Of a DNA stretch of 64,000 nt, positions 45,067 through 54,153 are shown piece after piece (within the stretch, counting starts at the first letter, position 1; every line of letters begins with the position of its first letter). The DNA is from Thalassospiraceae bacterium LMO-JJ14. Lineage in GTDB: Bacteria; Pseudomonadota; Alphaproteobacteria; Rhodospirillales; Casp-alpha2. The position numbers and the translations under genes are program-made. The notes beneath the pieces were generated by a model. That model saw only the letters and a program-made list of their open reading frames with translations. It was not told the origin of the DNA and made no database searches. The stretch is from assembly GCA_021555105.2 (NCBI GenBank), contig CP134604.1:806001-870000 (forward strand). Direction: 5' to 3'.

Positions 45067-45297
45067 ATGCTCTCGAAACCGTTGCTGACGATCCATGAAG
45101 TCGCCGCGCTCTTGAAAATGCGCGAAAGCACCGTGCGCGCCTGGATTAACGACGGCCAGCTTAGGGCCATCAAGTTCGGCCGCGACTGGCGTGTCGCGCA
45201 GCGTGACCTCGAGGCCTATCTCGATGCCCACGCCAACCGCCAGCCGGAACCGGGCGAGACGCCGCAGCCGGACACGGGCGATATATCGGAAGTGTGA
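45067..45297 (+). CDS. Excisionase-type helix-turn-helix protein
   Basis: A 76-aa MerR/HTH_17-like DNA-binding protein: LLTIHEVAALLKMRESTVRAW is the helix-turn-helix and KFGRDWRVAQRDLEAYL is the wing. GGAGGAGAG lies upstream of the ATG at 45067; an earlier ATG at 45049 lacks a site. Proteins like this also serve in phage excision, but no integrase is near, so a plain regulator is more likely. It is 65 bp before the dienelactone hydrolase gene. Confidence 0.85.
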   Translation: MLSKPLLTIHEVAALLKMRESTVRAWINDGQLRAIKFGRDWRVAQRDLEAYLDAHANRQPEPGETPQPDTGDISEV

Positions 45298-45362
45298 CGA
45301 CTTCCGGGATGACGAAGCCGGTTCGAGCCACTAACCTCTCGGCGCAACAAGGAGAGGACTTC

Positions 45363-46100
45363 ATGCCTGAACAGATCATCGATATCGAAACCGCCGACGG
45401 CATCATGCCGACGTTCACCTGCTGGCCGGACAAGAATGATGCCGGCGACGGCCCGTTCCCGGCTATCGTCTTTTACATGGATGCGCCGGCAATCCGCGAG
45501 GAGCTTTACACCATGGCCCGGCGGATGGCGGAAGGCGGGTACTTCGTCATTCTGCCCGATCTGTTCTATCGCTTCGGCACCATCCGCTTTCCGTTCCGCA
45601 GCCCGAAGACGGCCATCGTCTGGAAGGAAATCATGCGCAACCTTTCGAACGCGGACATCGTCAGCGATACCCGCGCCCTGCTCGACTACATGAACGGCGA
45701 GGCGATCGTCAAAAAAGGCGCGAAGGCGAGCATCGGCTATTGCATGAGCGGGCGCTTCGTGACCGCCGTGGCCAGCGCATACCCGGACGATTTCGCCGCC
45801 AACGCCTCGCTCTACGGGGTCGGCATCGTCACCGCGCAGGACGACTCCTCGCACTTCGGCATCAAGGACATCAAGGGCGAGATGTATTACGGGTTCGCTG
45901 AAACCGACGGCACCGTGCCGGCCTATGTGCTGCCGACGCTGACGGCGGAGCTGGACAAGCACGGCACCGATTACGTGCTGGAAGTCCACCCCGGCACCAG
46001 TCACGGCTTCTGCTTCAAGTCGCGCGACGATTACGACGAGGCGGCGGCGGAAAAGGTGCACGCGCACTTCATGGACATGTGCCGGCGCAAGCTGGGCTAG
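45363..46100 (+). CDS. Dienelactone hydrolase family protein
   Basis: A 245-aa alpha/beta hydrolase. The nucleophile is Cys127 in GYCMSGR, and the catalytic His is in SHGFCFKSRDDYDE; an Asp is in FAETDGTVP. This is the DLH layout, and the chemistry is hydrolysis of a lactone or ester. AAGGAGAGG precedes the ATG at 45363. It could be in one transcript with the HTH gene. Confidence 0.88.
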   Translation: MPEQIIDIETADGIMPTFTCWPDKNDAGDGPFPAIVFYMDAPAIREELYTMARRMAEGGYFVILPDLFYRFGTIRFPFRSPKTAIVWKEIMRNLSNADIVSDTRALLDYMNGEAIVKKGAKASIGYCMSGRFVTAVASAYPDDFAANASLYGVGIVTAQDDSSHFGIKDIKGEMYYGFAETDGTVPAYVLPTLTAELDKHGTDYVLEVHPGTSHGFCFKSRDDYDEAAAEKVHAHFMDMCRRKLG

Positions 46101-46103
46101 GGC

Positions 46104-46889
46104 TTATTTCAAAAGCGCATCGATCGCGGCGTAGAATTCATCGGTGCCGGTGACGCCGTTATGGCTGGCGCCCGGCGAATCGACGAAGCTGGCGTCGATG
46201 CCGCGCTTTTTCAGGCTTTCGATGTAGTCGCTTGCGATAACCGGAAAGGTGTTGCTGTCGTGTGACCCGGTCACGGCGATGACGCGCGCCGTTTGCGGCA
46301 CATTATCGGCGAACTCGTGCGGCGACTGGCTGAGCGTCCAGTTGTTCCGGCCGCGCCGCATGACACGCCAGTCGGGGACATGACAGGGGCAGGCGGCGAG
46401 CACGGCGGCATCGGCGAGACCGGGAAAGCGGCCGAGGATGATGCCGGAAATCGCCGCGCCGCCGGAATGCCCGACGAGGACAACGCGCGATACGCCGTGA
46501 AACGCCTTCAGTGCTTCAACCGCGCCGGCGACCGCGGCGACGATTTTCGGCCGGTAGCCGTCGCCCTCGCGGCGATAGCTGGTGCCGGTCGATTTGTTGC
46601 TGTAGCTGTCGAAATAACCGGGCCGGATGAGGTTTACGGCAACGGCGCCGTCCTTGCCGTAGCGGTAGGCGGTTTTGGCCAGATAATCAGACGGGCCGCC
46701 GCGGGACCCGTCGCCGTGAATGAAGACGATCATGGTTTTCGCCCCGGCGTCGGCGCCGTAGGTCGCGATGACCAGGCATTCATCCGCGACCCTGACGCGG
46801 GTCAGATTGTCGGCATCGCAGTCAGCGGCGTGGGCGGGGCGAGCAAACAACACCAGCACGGCACAAAAAATCACGATGATGCGGGTCAT
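46104..46889 (-). CDS. Exported alpha/beta hydrolase
   Basis: A 261-aa protein with a signal peptide (MTRIIVIFCAVLVLFARPAH, cleavage after AHAA). The oxyanion loop is FIHGDGSRGG, the nucleophile elbow is VGHSGG and a His is near the end (ASHNGVTGTDEF). The ATG at 46889 is preceded by AAGGAG. Two cysteine pairs suggest a periplasmic disulfide. The substrate is unknown. Confidence 0.85.
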   Translation of the reverse strand: MTRIIVIFCAVLVLFARPAHAADCDADNLTRVRVADECLVIATYGADAGAKTMIVFIHGDGSRGGPSDYLAKTAYRYGKDGAVAVNLIRPGYFDSYSNKSTGTSYRREGDGYRPKIVAAVAGAVEALKAFHGVSRVVLVGHSGGAAISGIILGRFPGLADAAVLAACPCHVPDWRVMRRGRNNWTLSQSPHEFADNVPQTARVIAVTGSHDSNTFPVIASDYIESLKKRGIDASFVDSPGASHNGVTGTDEFYAAIDALLK

Positions 46890-47027
46890 GAGCGGGCTCC
46901 TTACCATTCATGGTTGTCTATCTATAGGCGGATGGGATGGAAAAAACCAGTGCCGTGGGTATGGGCCGGTTCGCCTGCCGGCATATAATGTTCTTTATTT
47001 GTTCTCATGATGCGGTTAGTCTTCCGC

Positions 47028-48122
47028 ATGGTCGATATTATCCAGGATCAGGCAAAAAAGGGACGCGGCGCGGTCTCCAACCGCTCCGGCCGGTTCGAGC
47101 CGACGACGGCGGTCCGCATCGACGACGGCTGGTCGACGCCCGAAGAACTGGCGCGCGAGAAACTGCGCACAACCGTCACCGACGAGCATCCGAAAACGAT
47201 CATCGCCACAAACGCGTCCCCGGACATTCCGTTTGAGCGCTCGATCAATCCGTACCGGGGCTGCGAGCACGGCTGCGTTTATTGTTACGCGCGGCCGACG
47301 CACACCTATCACGGCCTGTCGGCGGGTCTGGATTTCGAAACAAAGCTGTTCGCCAAGCCGGACGCGGCCCGGCTTCTGGAGGACGCGTTCCGCAAACCGG
47401 GATACACGCCGAAGACGGTCCAGCTCGGCGCCAATACAGATCCGTATCAGCCGATTGAGCGCCAGCGGCGGATCACGCGGGGCGTGATCGAGGTCATGGC
47501 GCGCTACCGGCATCCGCTCGGCATCACCACGAAATCCGATCTGGTGGTGCGCGATATCGATCTGCTGGCGCCGATGGCCGCCGATGGGCTGGCGGCGGTC
47601 GCGGTGTCGCTGACGACGCTCGACGCCCGGCTGGCGCGGACCATGGAGCCGCGCTGCCCGCGCCCGGAAAAACGCCTCGATGCGATCCGCCGCCTCAGTG
47701 CCGCCGGCGTGCCGGTGGCGGTGATGACGGCGCCGCTGATACCCGGGCTGAACGATCACGAGATCGAGGATCTGCTGGCCGCCGCGAAGGACGCCGGTGC
47801 CGTTGCCGCGGAATACATCATGCTGCGCCTGCCGCTGGAAATTCACGAATTGTTCGAGGAATGGCTGGCGGCGCATGTGCCGGACCGCGCCGCCAAGGTG
47901 ATGTCCCTGGTGCGCGGCACGCGGGGCGGCAAGGTCTATGACGCGACCTGGGCTGAGCGCATGCGCGGCACCGGGGTCTATGCCGACATGATCTCGTCGC
48001 GCTTCAGGCAGGCTCGCAAGCGTTTCGGCTTCACGCACAACGCGGCGAGCGGTTTCAGACAGCGCACCGATTTGTTCATCCGCCCGCTCGGCACACTGGC
48101 ACAGCCGTCGCTGTTCGACTGA
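47028..48122 (+). CDS. PA0069 family radical SAM protein
   Basis: A 364-aa enzyme with the iron-sulfur motif CEHGCVYCYARPTHTYHG (Cys79, Cys83, Cys86, spacing CxxxCxxC) that resembles spore photoproduct lyase-type radical SAM proteins. The N-terminal KGRGAVSNRSGRFE is the family label. Its substrate is unknown. The start at 47028 fits the family length; an ATG at 47007 is also in frame, and TATAAT at 46984-46989 could be a -10 box. Confidence 0.9.
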   Translation: MVDIIQDQAKKGRGAVSNRSGRFEPTTAVRIDDGWSTPEELAREKLRTTVTDEHPKTIIATNASPDIPFERSINPYRGCEHGCVYCYARPTHTYHGLSAGLDFETKLFAKPDAARLLEDAFRKPGYTPKTVQLGANTDPYQPIERQRRITRGVIEVMARYRHPLGITTKSDLVVRDIDLLAPMAADGLAAVAVSLTTLDARLARTMEPRCPRPEKRLDAIRRLSAAGVPVAVMTAPLIPGLNDHEIEDLLAAAKDAGAVAAEYIMLRLPLEIHELFEEWLAAHVPDRAAKVMSLVRGTRGGKVYDATWAERMRGTGVYADMISSRFRQARKRFGFTHNAASGFRQRTDLFIRPLGTLAQPSLFD

Positions 48123-48125
48123 TTT

Positions 48126-48147
48126 CCCCTCACCCTGGGGAGAGGGG
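48126..48147. repeat. GC-rich palindromic intergenic repeat (copy)
   Basis: CCCCTCACCC-TGGGG-AGAGGGG sits directly after the radical SAM gene. It is a shorter relative of the repeat at 49106-49213. Confidence 0.5.
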
Positions 48148-48214
48148 CCGCTATTGAAGTGTCGGCATAAGTGTCTCATGCTTTGCCTCCCGCCGATCCG
48201 TCAGGAGCCCGCCG

Positions 48215-49081
48215 TTGACCTTGCTCGTCGCCGCCATGGTTATCGCCAGCGCGTGCATTCACCCGTTCTGGAATCTGCTGATCAAGGGCGACCAGGACCG
48301 CGCCGCATCTTGGTGGCTGTTCACCATCATGCTGTCGGCGATCGGCGGCGTCGTCTGCCTGCTGCGCGGCGCCGACGTCATGAGCATCACCGCCGTGCTG
48401 CCGTTGCTGGCGATATCGATCTTCGGTCAGTATTTCTATGGCCTGACGCTGATCCGCATTTACCGGCACGGCGATCTGTCGGCGTATTATCCGATCGTCC
48501 GCGCCTCGCCGGTCGGCGTGGTGATCCTCGGCTTCATGTTTCAGGGAAACAGTTACGGCGTGCTGGTGCTGGCCGGGGTCGCGCTCAGCGTTATCGGCGG
48601 GTTCTGGCTGCAGAAACAACCCGGGCGGCGGCTGCTCGACGATCCGCTGACGCTGTTGCTCGCGGTGACGTGCATGATGTCGACGGCAGTCTATTCCATC
48701 GTCGATTCCCAGGCCGTCAAGATCGTCGCCCCGGAAGTGCTGTTCTTCTGGGTCGAGACGAGCATGGTGCTCGGTTATCTGCCGGCGTTCTGGTTGCTGG
48801 GCGAGAAGGGGCTGGTGGTGCGGGCGGCCGGGCTGATGCGCGCCAGACCTTTCCGCCATCTGGCGGCGGGCGGTCTCGCCTATGCGTCCTACATGCTCAT
48901 TCTCGTCGCCTACAGCTACGGCGGCGATGTCGCGGCGGTAACGACGGTGCGCCAGCTTTCGATACCGGTGTCGGTGCTGCTGGGCGGCATGGTGCTCAAG
49001 GAAGTTCTGCTGGGCCGCCGCCTCGCCGCCTCGCTTCTGCTCGTCTGCGGCATCGTGCTGGTGGTCCTGGGCAGCGCCTGA
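48215..49081 (+). CDS. EamA/DMT family transporter
   Basis: A 288-aa membrane protein with about ten hydrophobic segments in two EamA repeats. The start is TTG at 48215, with AGGAG at 48203-48207; no ATG is near. The second repeat ends with RQLSIPVSVLLGGMVLKE, typical of the group. The substrate is unknown. Confidence 0.85.
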   Translation: MTLLVAAMVIASACIHPFWNLLIKGDQDRAASWWLFTIMLSAIGGVVCLLRGADVMSITAVLPLLAISIFGQYFYGLTLIRIYRHGDLSAYYPIVRASPVGVVILGFMFQGNSYGVLVLAGVALSVIGGFWLQKQPGRRLLDDPLTLLLAVTCMMSTAVYSIVDSQAVKIVAPEVLFFWVETSMVLGYLPAFWLLGEKGLVVRAAGLMRARPFRHLAAGGLAYASYMLILVAYSYGGDVAAVTTVRQLSIPVSVLLGGMVLKEVLLGRRLAASLLLVCGIVLVVLGSA

Positions 49082-49105
49082 ACGGTGCCATCACTTTCTT
49101 AATGG

Positions 49106-49213
49106 CCCCCTCACCTAACCTCTCCCCCCGAGAGGGGGAGAGGGATTGGAGGACTGTGTGTTTCGACAGGGTCTCTCTCCCCTGCGAAGTGGGGGAGAGG
49201 ACAGGTGAGGGGG
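49106..49213. repeat. Long inverted repeat
   Basis: Left arm CCCCCTCACCT (49106-49116) plus CCTCTCCCCC (49119-49128); right arm GGGGGAGAGG (49191-49200) plus AGGTGAGGGGG (49203-49213). The 11- and 10-bp parts are perfect inverted copies, interrupted by two unlike bases. It could fold into a 23-bp stem and lies in an intergenic gap. Confidence 0.7.
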
Positions 49214-49258
49214 ATATCGCCACTGCCCCGCGTTCTTGTGATCGGATATACTTCGCCG

Positions 49259-49771
49259 ATGATGCGATTCGCCTTCCTGCCCATGCTTATGTTCGCGCTA
49301 TTGCCCGCCGATGCGCGCGCGCAGGCGACCAGTCTCGACGATGTGCCGATTGCCTGGGGCGAGGCGGACGAGCGCCACACCACCGTCTGCGCCAAACGCT
49401 GGCACGCGATCCGCATCCGCGACATCCGCACCCGCGCCGTGGAGATGGGGCTCGGCGCCGAAGCGCAGATCGAACAGGAAAGCCGCGCCATCTTCAACGG
49501 CGGCGCGGACTGCTTCACCGGGCAACTGGTCTATCGCCCGGTGCAGCACGCCGACGTCATTCTTGGTGCCCGCACATGGGTGCAGGTGATCGAGCGCGAT
49601 GGCCCGGTCGCATGCTTCGACGGGCTCAAGTGCCGCTGGGACATTCAGGTGCAGAACTTCGTCGAGGCGAAGGTTGTCGTCGACGGCAAGGCGCATCCGG
49701 ATACCGTCTATGTGGCGACGCCGCGCCCGGTGCAGCCGGCGCGGATCGTGACGCCCGCAAAGGAGCAATAA
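49259..49771 (+). CDS. Secreted hypothetical protein
   Basis: A 170-aa protein with a signal peptide (MMRFAFLPMLMFALLP, cleavage after ARAQA) and a domain with five cysteines (KRW..., ADCFTGQ, ACFDGLKC). The family is not recognised. There is no clear ribosome binding site. It converges on an MFS gene with a 3-bp gap. Confidence 0.6.
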   Translation: MMRFAFLPMLMFALLPADARAQATSLDDVPIAWGEADERHTTVCAKRWHAIRIRDIRTRAVEMGLGAEAQIEQESRAIFNGGADCFTGQLVYRPVQHADVILGARTWVQVIERDGPVACFDGLKCRWDIQVQNFVEAKVVVDGKAHPDTVYVATPRPVQPARIVTPAKEQ

Positions 49772-49774
49772 GTC

Positions 49775-50977
49775 TCAGGCTGAGGTATGGCGGACGTTCG
49801 GCAGTCGCATGGCGTTGAACAGCGCCAGCAGCGAGGCGACGCTGGCGATCTCCAGCGAGACCCGGTAATCGCCGGTCAGGTCGAAAAACCAGCCGCCGGC
49901 AATCGGCCCGATCAGGCCCGCGGTGCCCCACGCCGTCAGCAGCACGGCGAAGTTTCGGCCGTAGCTTTCGGGGCCGAGAAAAATCGAAACGGCCGACGGA
50001 TAAATCCCTGCCGTCATGCCATAGGCGACGCCGGCCATGGCCATGGCGATGACCGCGCCGTCGCCGTTCGGGTTGGCCAGCACGACGACGAAACCGAGGA
50101 GCCCGGTCAGGTGCGAGATACCGGCGACCGAGCGTACGGCGACATGATCGCTGAGCCAGCCCGACGCCAGCCGCCCGGAGGCATTGCCGACGCTGAGCAG
50201 GGTGACGCCGAGCACGGCGGCCTCGGCCATGCCGCCGAAGTGCGTGATGATCGTCGCCGCGTGGCCGATCGACATGGTGCCGGCCAGCGCGCCGAGAAAA
50301 AATCCAGGCCAGCAGATGCCCATGATGTTGCTGTCGGCGGGGCCTTTCGAGTTCATGCGCTGGCGCGGCAGATGCACACCGCTGAGCGCCAGCAGGGCCA
50401 TCGCGACGATACCGGTCGCGGCGACGCAAAGCGCCAAAAGCCAGAAGCTGGCGCTGACACCGAGCGCGCTGACGCTTATCTCCAGCAGGTAGGCGGCGAC
50501 GACGCCGCCGGCGGCGAACGATGAGATGACAAGCCCGTTGGCGAGGCCTGCACGGCCCGGCATCGCCGCCAGCCCGGCCTGTAGCACGACGTTGTAGCTG
50601 AGCCCGCAGCCGAGGCCGAACAGCAGGCCGTAACCGATGACCACCGACAGATAACCACCGCCCATGGCGGCCAGCGCCAGACCGCCGGCGCCGCACGCCA
50701 GCCCGAACAGCGGCAGCAGCGCCGTCTTCATGCGGCCAAAAGCGAACGGCACGATGTAGTTGCCGGCGGTGAAGCTGACGATGGCCAGCGCGAAGACGAT
50801 GCTGACGTCGGTCCGAAGAATGCCGAGATCGCGTTCCAGTCCGGCGATGAAGACGCTCCACGCATACAGCGAGCCGAACACCATGTTCAGCATCACGGCG
50901 GCGGCGAGGGCGAGAAGACGGCGTTTCCCGGTTGCGGAGGCGACAGGGGCCAGCGTGGTATTCGGGGTGTCGGTCAT
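49775..50977 (-). CDS. MFS transporter, OFA-like
   Basis: A 400-aa carrier with twelve hydrophobic segments that resembles oxalate/formate antiporters (VFGSLYAWSVFIAGLERDLGI is the usual start; GLGCGLSYN and SVGNASGRLASGWLSDH are family blocks). The substrate is unknown. The start at 50977 is preferred over 51013, which would add twelve basic residues. Confidence 0.88.
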   Translation of the reverse strand: MTDTPNTTLAPVASATGKRRLLALAAAVMLNMVFGSLYAWSVFIAGLERDLGILRTDVSIVFALAIVSFTAGNYIVPFAFGRMKTALLPLFGLACGAGGLALAAMGGGYLSVVIGYGLLFGLGCGLSYNVVLQAGLAAMPGRAGLANGLVISSFAAGGVVAAYLLEISVSALGVSASFWLLALCVAATGIVAMALLALSGVHLPRQRMNSKGPADSNIMGICWPGFFLGALAGTMSIGHAATIITHFGGMAEAAVLGVTLLSVGNASGRLASGWLSDHVAVRSVAGISHLTGLLGFVVVLANPNGDGAVIAMAMAGVAYGMTAGIYPSAVSIFLGPESYGRNFAVLLTAWGTAGLIGPIAGGWFFDLTGDYRVSLEIASVASLLALFNAMRLPNVRHTSA

Positions 50978-51115
50978 GTGCTGCGTTTTAAAGGTCCGGC
51001 GCCGAAGTGACACGTGAAAATTTATCGAAACGGTGAGAGCCGATGGCGACGCAGCGGACTTCCGTCACTATAATGTGCCGTTGTAGCGATTTTGAAACGG
51101 AACAGGGAGGCGATC

Positions 51116-51598
51116 ATGCTTCTTAACGGATCGTGCGCCTGCGGCGCCGTTACCTTCACGGTCGAAACGCCGGCCCCGCTGCCGTACAGCCGCTGCTACT
51201 GTCCGGACTGCCGGAAAACATCGGGCGGCGGCGGCTTCACCGTTTGGATGGTGGCTTTGGCGGAGACGCTCGAGGTCGAGGGCGAGGAAAACCTCGCCGT
51301 GTATGCGCACGAATGTCCGGACGGCAGAGCCTCCGTCGAGGGTGGGGGCCGGCGGTTTTGCAAACACTGCGGCGCGCACCTCTGGTTTTTCGACCCGCGC
51401 TGGTCCCGCGACATGCACCCGTTTGCGTCCGCCATCGATACGCCGTTGCCGGTCCCGGCGAAGACCGTCGAAAACAACACCGCGTACAAGGCGTCATGGG
51501 TGCCGCTGCCCGAGGGCGAGGCGCATGAAATCTACGAACAGGCCTGTAGCGTCGGCATGATCGATTGGCACAAACGGAACGGCTTTTACGAGGCATGA
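51116..51598 (+). CDS. GFA family zinc-binding protein
   Basis: A 160-aa protein with the zinc-binding fold of glutathione-dependent formaldehyde-activating enzyme. Cysteines are seen in GSCACGAV, CYCPDCRKTSG and RFCKHCGAHLWFF. GGGAGG precedes the ATG at 51116. Most members do not act on formaldehyde, and the substrate is unknown. Confidence 0.88.
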   Translation: MLLNGSCACGAVTFTVETPAPLPYSRCYCPDCRKTSGGGGFTVWMVALAETLEVEGEENLAVYAHECPDGRASVEGGGRRFCKHCGAHLWFFDPRWSRDMHPFASAIDTPLPVPAKTVENNTAYKASWVPLPEGEAHEIYEQACSVGMIDWHKRNGFYEA

Positions 51599-51695
51599 AA
51601 TAACCGCAGTCATTGCCGCCCCGTGCCGCAGCGTTTGCGGGCATGCGGTCTGAAATGTGGGGTGCGCGCACCGGGGCGTATGTTATGTTGGACGC

Positions 51696-53315
51696 ATGGA
51701 AGCTGCACATCATGTCGACCTGACCGGGATCGCGATTGTCGCACTTGGCGCGCTGGTGTTCGGTTTCGTTCTCGAACGCCTGCGCCAGCCCGCCATTGTC
51801 GGCTATATCGTCGCCGGGGTCGCGCTCGGCCCCGCCGGGTTCGGGCTCGTCAACGTCCGTGACGGCATCGAGGTGCTCGCCGAGATGGGCGTCCTCATGC
51901 TGTTGTTCATCATCGGTATGGAACTGTCGCTCAGGGCCTTCATGCGCATCTGGAAGATCGCCGTGTCGACGACGCTGTTCCAGATCACGGCTTCGACGGC
52001 GGTGACGCTGGGGCTGTCCAGGCTGGCCGGATTCCCGTGGGAACTGGCCGTCCTGCTGGGCTTTGTCGTCGCCATGTCGTCGACGGCGGTGGCGATCAAG
52101 ATCCTCGACGACATCGGCGAACTCAGGAGCAGTGTCGGGCAGATCACGGTCGGCGTGCTGATCGCCCAGGATATCGCCGTGGTGCCGATGATGCTGACCG
52201 TCGGCGCGCTCGGCGGCGACGGCTTCAAGTATTCGCAGATTCCGGTGATGATCGGCTCGGTGGCGTTCCTGATCGGACTGATCCTGTATGCGTCCCGGGG
52301 CCGCAAGATCCACCTGCCGTATGCCGACAAGATCGCCGAGAACAAGGAGCTGGCGCCGCTGGCGGGGCTCGCGTTCTGTTTCGGCTGGGCGGCGATTGCC
52401 GGTCTGATCGGCCTGTCGGCGGCGTATGGCGCGTTCATCGCCGGACTGATCATCGGCAATTCGCAGGCCCGTCACGCGATGCTGAACAGCGTGCTGCCGA
52501 TCCAAAGCGTCCTGATGATGGTGTTCTTCCTGTCGATCGGGCTGCTGATCGACCCGGCATATATGTGGAACAATGCCGGTGTGGTGGCGATGCTGTTCCT
52601 GATGGTGACGGTGTTCAAGACCATCATCAATGTCGGCTTCCTGCGGTTTCTCGGCCAGCCATGGTCGACGGCGTTTCTGGCCGGCATCAGCATGGCGCAG
52701 ATCGGCGAGTTCTCGTTCCTGCTCGCCGTCGTCGGGATCGCGTCCGGTGTGCTCGACGAGGAAGGGCGCCGGCTGATCGTCTCGGTGACGGTGCTTTCGC
52801 TGGCGCTTTCGCCGTTGTGGGTGTTCACGGCCCGGCGTCTGCATCTGCTGGCGAGCTATGGCGTGACCGAGGCACTGGACCTTTTGAAACTGGTCTATGG
52901 GCCGGAAACCGAGGCCGTGGCGCTGGCCGCCGAGAAGGCCAGCAGCAAAACCCAGCGCGGCTTGCGGATTGCTGCGCTGAAGGTACGCAAGTTGCGCCGC
53001 AAGCGGAAATCGACACGCACACCGGTGATCCGGGGCAAGACCGCGGCCCCGCCCGAAGCGGCGGCAGAAGTGCCCGAAGCGGCGGCAGAAGTGCCCGAAG
53101 CGGCGGCAGAAGTGCCCGAAGCGGCGGCAGAAGTGCCCGAAGCGGCAGGTGAAACGCCCGAAGCGGCGGCGGCATCTGAAAAATCCGCCCGAAAAAAACC
53201 TGCGGCCAAGAAAACCGCGGCCAAGAAAACCGCGGCCAAGAAGCCCGCCCAGAAGAAGCCCGCCCAGAAGAAGCCCGCCCAGAAGAAGCCTGTCACACCC
53301 AAGGGCGATGCCTGA
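51696..53315 (+). CDS. KefB-like cation:proton antiporter with Ala/Lys-rich C-terminal tail
   Basis: A 539-aa membrane protein. Residues 1-390 have about twelve hydrophobic segments of the CPA2 type ([71 protein letters not shown]). No TrkA-N domain follows. From about residue 452 the tail consists of near-perfect repeats of PEAAAEV and then of Lys-rich units ([10 protein letters not shown]), 60-85 residues in all. This is like the tails of histone H1-like proteins. The stop overlaps rnhB by 8 bp. Confidence 0.85.
   Translation: MEAAHHVDLTGIAIVALGALVFGFVLERLRQPAIVGYIVAGVALGPAGFGLVNVRDGIEVLAEMGVLMLLFIIGMELSLRAFMRIWKIAVSTTLFQITASTAVTLGLSRLAGFPWELAVLLGFVVAMSSTAVAIKILDDIGELRSSVGQITVGVLIAQDIAVVPMMLTVGALGGDGFKYSQIPVMIGSVAFLIGLILYASRGRKIHLPYADKIAENKELAPLAGLAFCFGWAAIAGLIGLSAAYGAFIAGLIIGNSQARHAMLNSVLPIQSVLMMVFFLSIGLLIDPAYMWNNAGVVAMLFLMVTVFKTIINVGFLRFLGQPWSTAFLAGISMAQIGEFSFLLAVVGIASGVLDEEGRRLIVSVTVLSLALSPLWVFTARRLHLLASYGVTEALDLLKLVYGPETEAVALAAEKASSKTQRGLRIAALKVRKLRRKRKSTRTPVIRGKTAAPPEAAAEVPEAAAEVPEAAAEVPEAAAEVPEAAGETPEAAAASEKSARKKPAAKKTAAKKTAAKKPAQKKPAQKKPAQKKPVTPKGDA
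53051..53170 (+). repeat. 21-bp tandem repeat in the antiporter tail
   Basis: Four perfect 21-bp units (53051-53134) each encode PEAAAEV, followed by two degenerate ones. The DNA identity of the units implies recent slippage or homogenisation. Confidence 0.9.
53208..53294 (+). repeat. 15-bp tandem repeat in the antiporter tail
   Basis: Two units of AAGAAAACCGCGGCC (53208-53237) and three of AAGAAGCCCGCCCAG (53238-53282) plus a partial unit encode Lys-Lys-Thr-Ala-Ala and Lys-Lys-Pro-Ala-Gln repeats. Confidence 0.9.
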
Positions 53316-53955
53316 AGCAGGTCCGGATCTGAGGTGCGAACAGGCGGCCTGGGGCGCCGGGCATGTCCGCGTCGCGGGCGTCGACGAGGCCGGGCGCGGC
53401 CCGCTGGCGGGCCCGGTGGTGGCGGCTGCGGTGGTCCTCGACCGTGCCGTGCTGGACGATCCGCTGTGGCGCGCGCTGGACGATTCAAAACGTATGCGCG
53501 CCGCCGCCCGGGACCGGCTTTTCGATGAAATCATGGCCACGGCGCAGGTCGGCGTCGGCATCTGTAATGTTGACGAGATCGATCTGCTGAACATCCTCGG
53601 TGCCACCATGAAGGCGATGGCCGATGCCGTGCGCGCTCTTGATCCGGCAGCGGATTATGCGCTGATCGACGGTAACCGGCTGCCGGTGCTGCCGCTCGAG
53701 GCGGCCTGTATCGTCAAGGGCGATCAGAAATCGCTCTCCATCGCCGCCGCGTCGGTGATCGCCAAGGTGACGCGCGACCGCATCATGGCCGATCTGGCCG
53801 TGCGCTATCCGGGCTACGGCTGGGAACGCAACGCCGGGTACGGCACGGCGGAACATCTGGCGGCACTGCAGAGCCTCGGCGCGACGCCCGCGCACCGCAG
53901 AAGCTTCGCGCCGGTCAGGGACGCATTGGCGGCGTCGCATCCGCCGCCGCGCTGA
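53308..53955 (+). CDS. rnhB: Ribonuclease HII
   Basis: A 215-aa enzyme that cuts the RNA strand of RNA-DNA hybrids at ribonucleotide sites. Catalytic Asp26 and Glu27 are in [13 protein letters not shown] and Asp121 in [28 protein letters not shown] is the second signature. The ATG at 53308 overlaps the antiporter stop. In many alphaproteobacteria rnhB is next to ccrM, and here two extra genes lie between them. Confidence 0.95.
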   Translation: MPEAGPDLRCEQAAWGAGHVRVAGVDEAGRGPLAGPVVAAAVVLDRAVLDDPLWRALDDSKRMRAAARDRLFDEIMATAQVGVGICNVDEIDLLNILGATMKAMADAVRALDPAADYALIDGNRLPVLPLEAACIVKGDQKSLSIAAASVIAKVTRDRIMADLAVRYPGYGWERNAGYGTAEHLAALQSLGATPAHRRSFAPVRDALAASHPPPR

Positions 53956-54153
53956 GATACGTCTCGTCCCGCGGAAAATAATATGAGCAGTGCCGGGTTT
54001 TGTTTTCCGTAAAACCCTCGCGAAAGCGAAGGTGCGATGCCTTGAGAAACCGCATCATCACCCGGATGACCGGTATTAACTTCCCTTTCCGCAGGTAATT
54101 TGTATAATCTCAATGATTGTATACGCACAGAGAAAATCGCCTTGGGGGCCGCC

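Noticed and set aside
45067-45297. Excisionase of a mobile element
   Set aside because: There is no integrase, att repeat or phage gene within the window; the HTH is shared with ordinary regulators.
47016-48179. Minus-strand frame opposite the radical SAM gene
   Set aside because: No site, no domain, and the radical SAM gene has the CxxxCxxC motif.
48154-49818. Long plus-strand frame covering the DMT gene and the next gene
   Set aside because: The Arg/Ala-rich product is a shadow of the DMT transporter, which has a TTG start with AGGAG.
53051-53294. CRISPR-like tandem repeats
   Set aside because: The units have no spacers, are in frame with the antiporter and encode amino acid repeats.
51237-53609. 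Very long open frame on the minus strand antisense to the antiporter
   Set aside because: It is a GC-bias shadow: low-complexity Arg/Gly/His product, no start site, and the plus strand has a recognisable antiporter, rnhB and a GFA gene.
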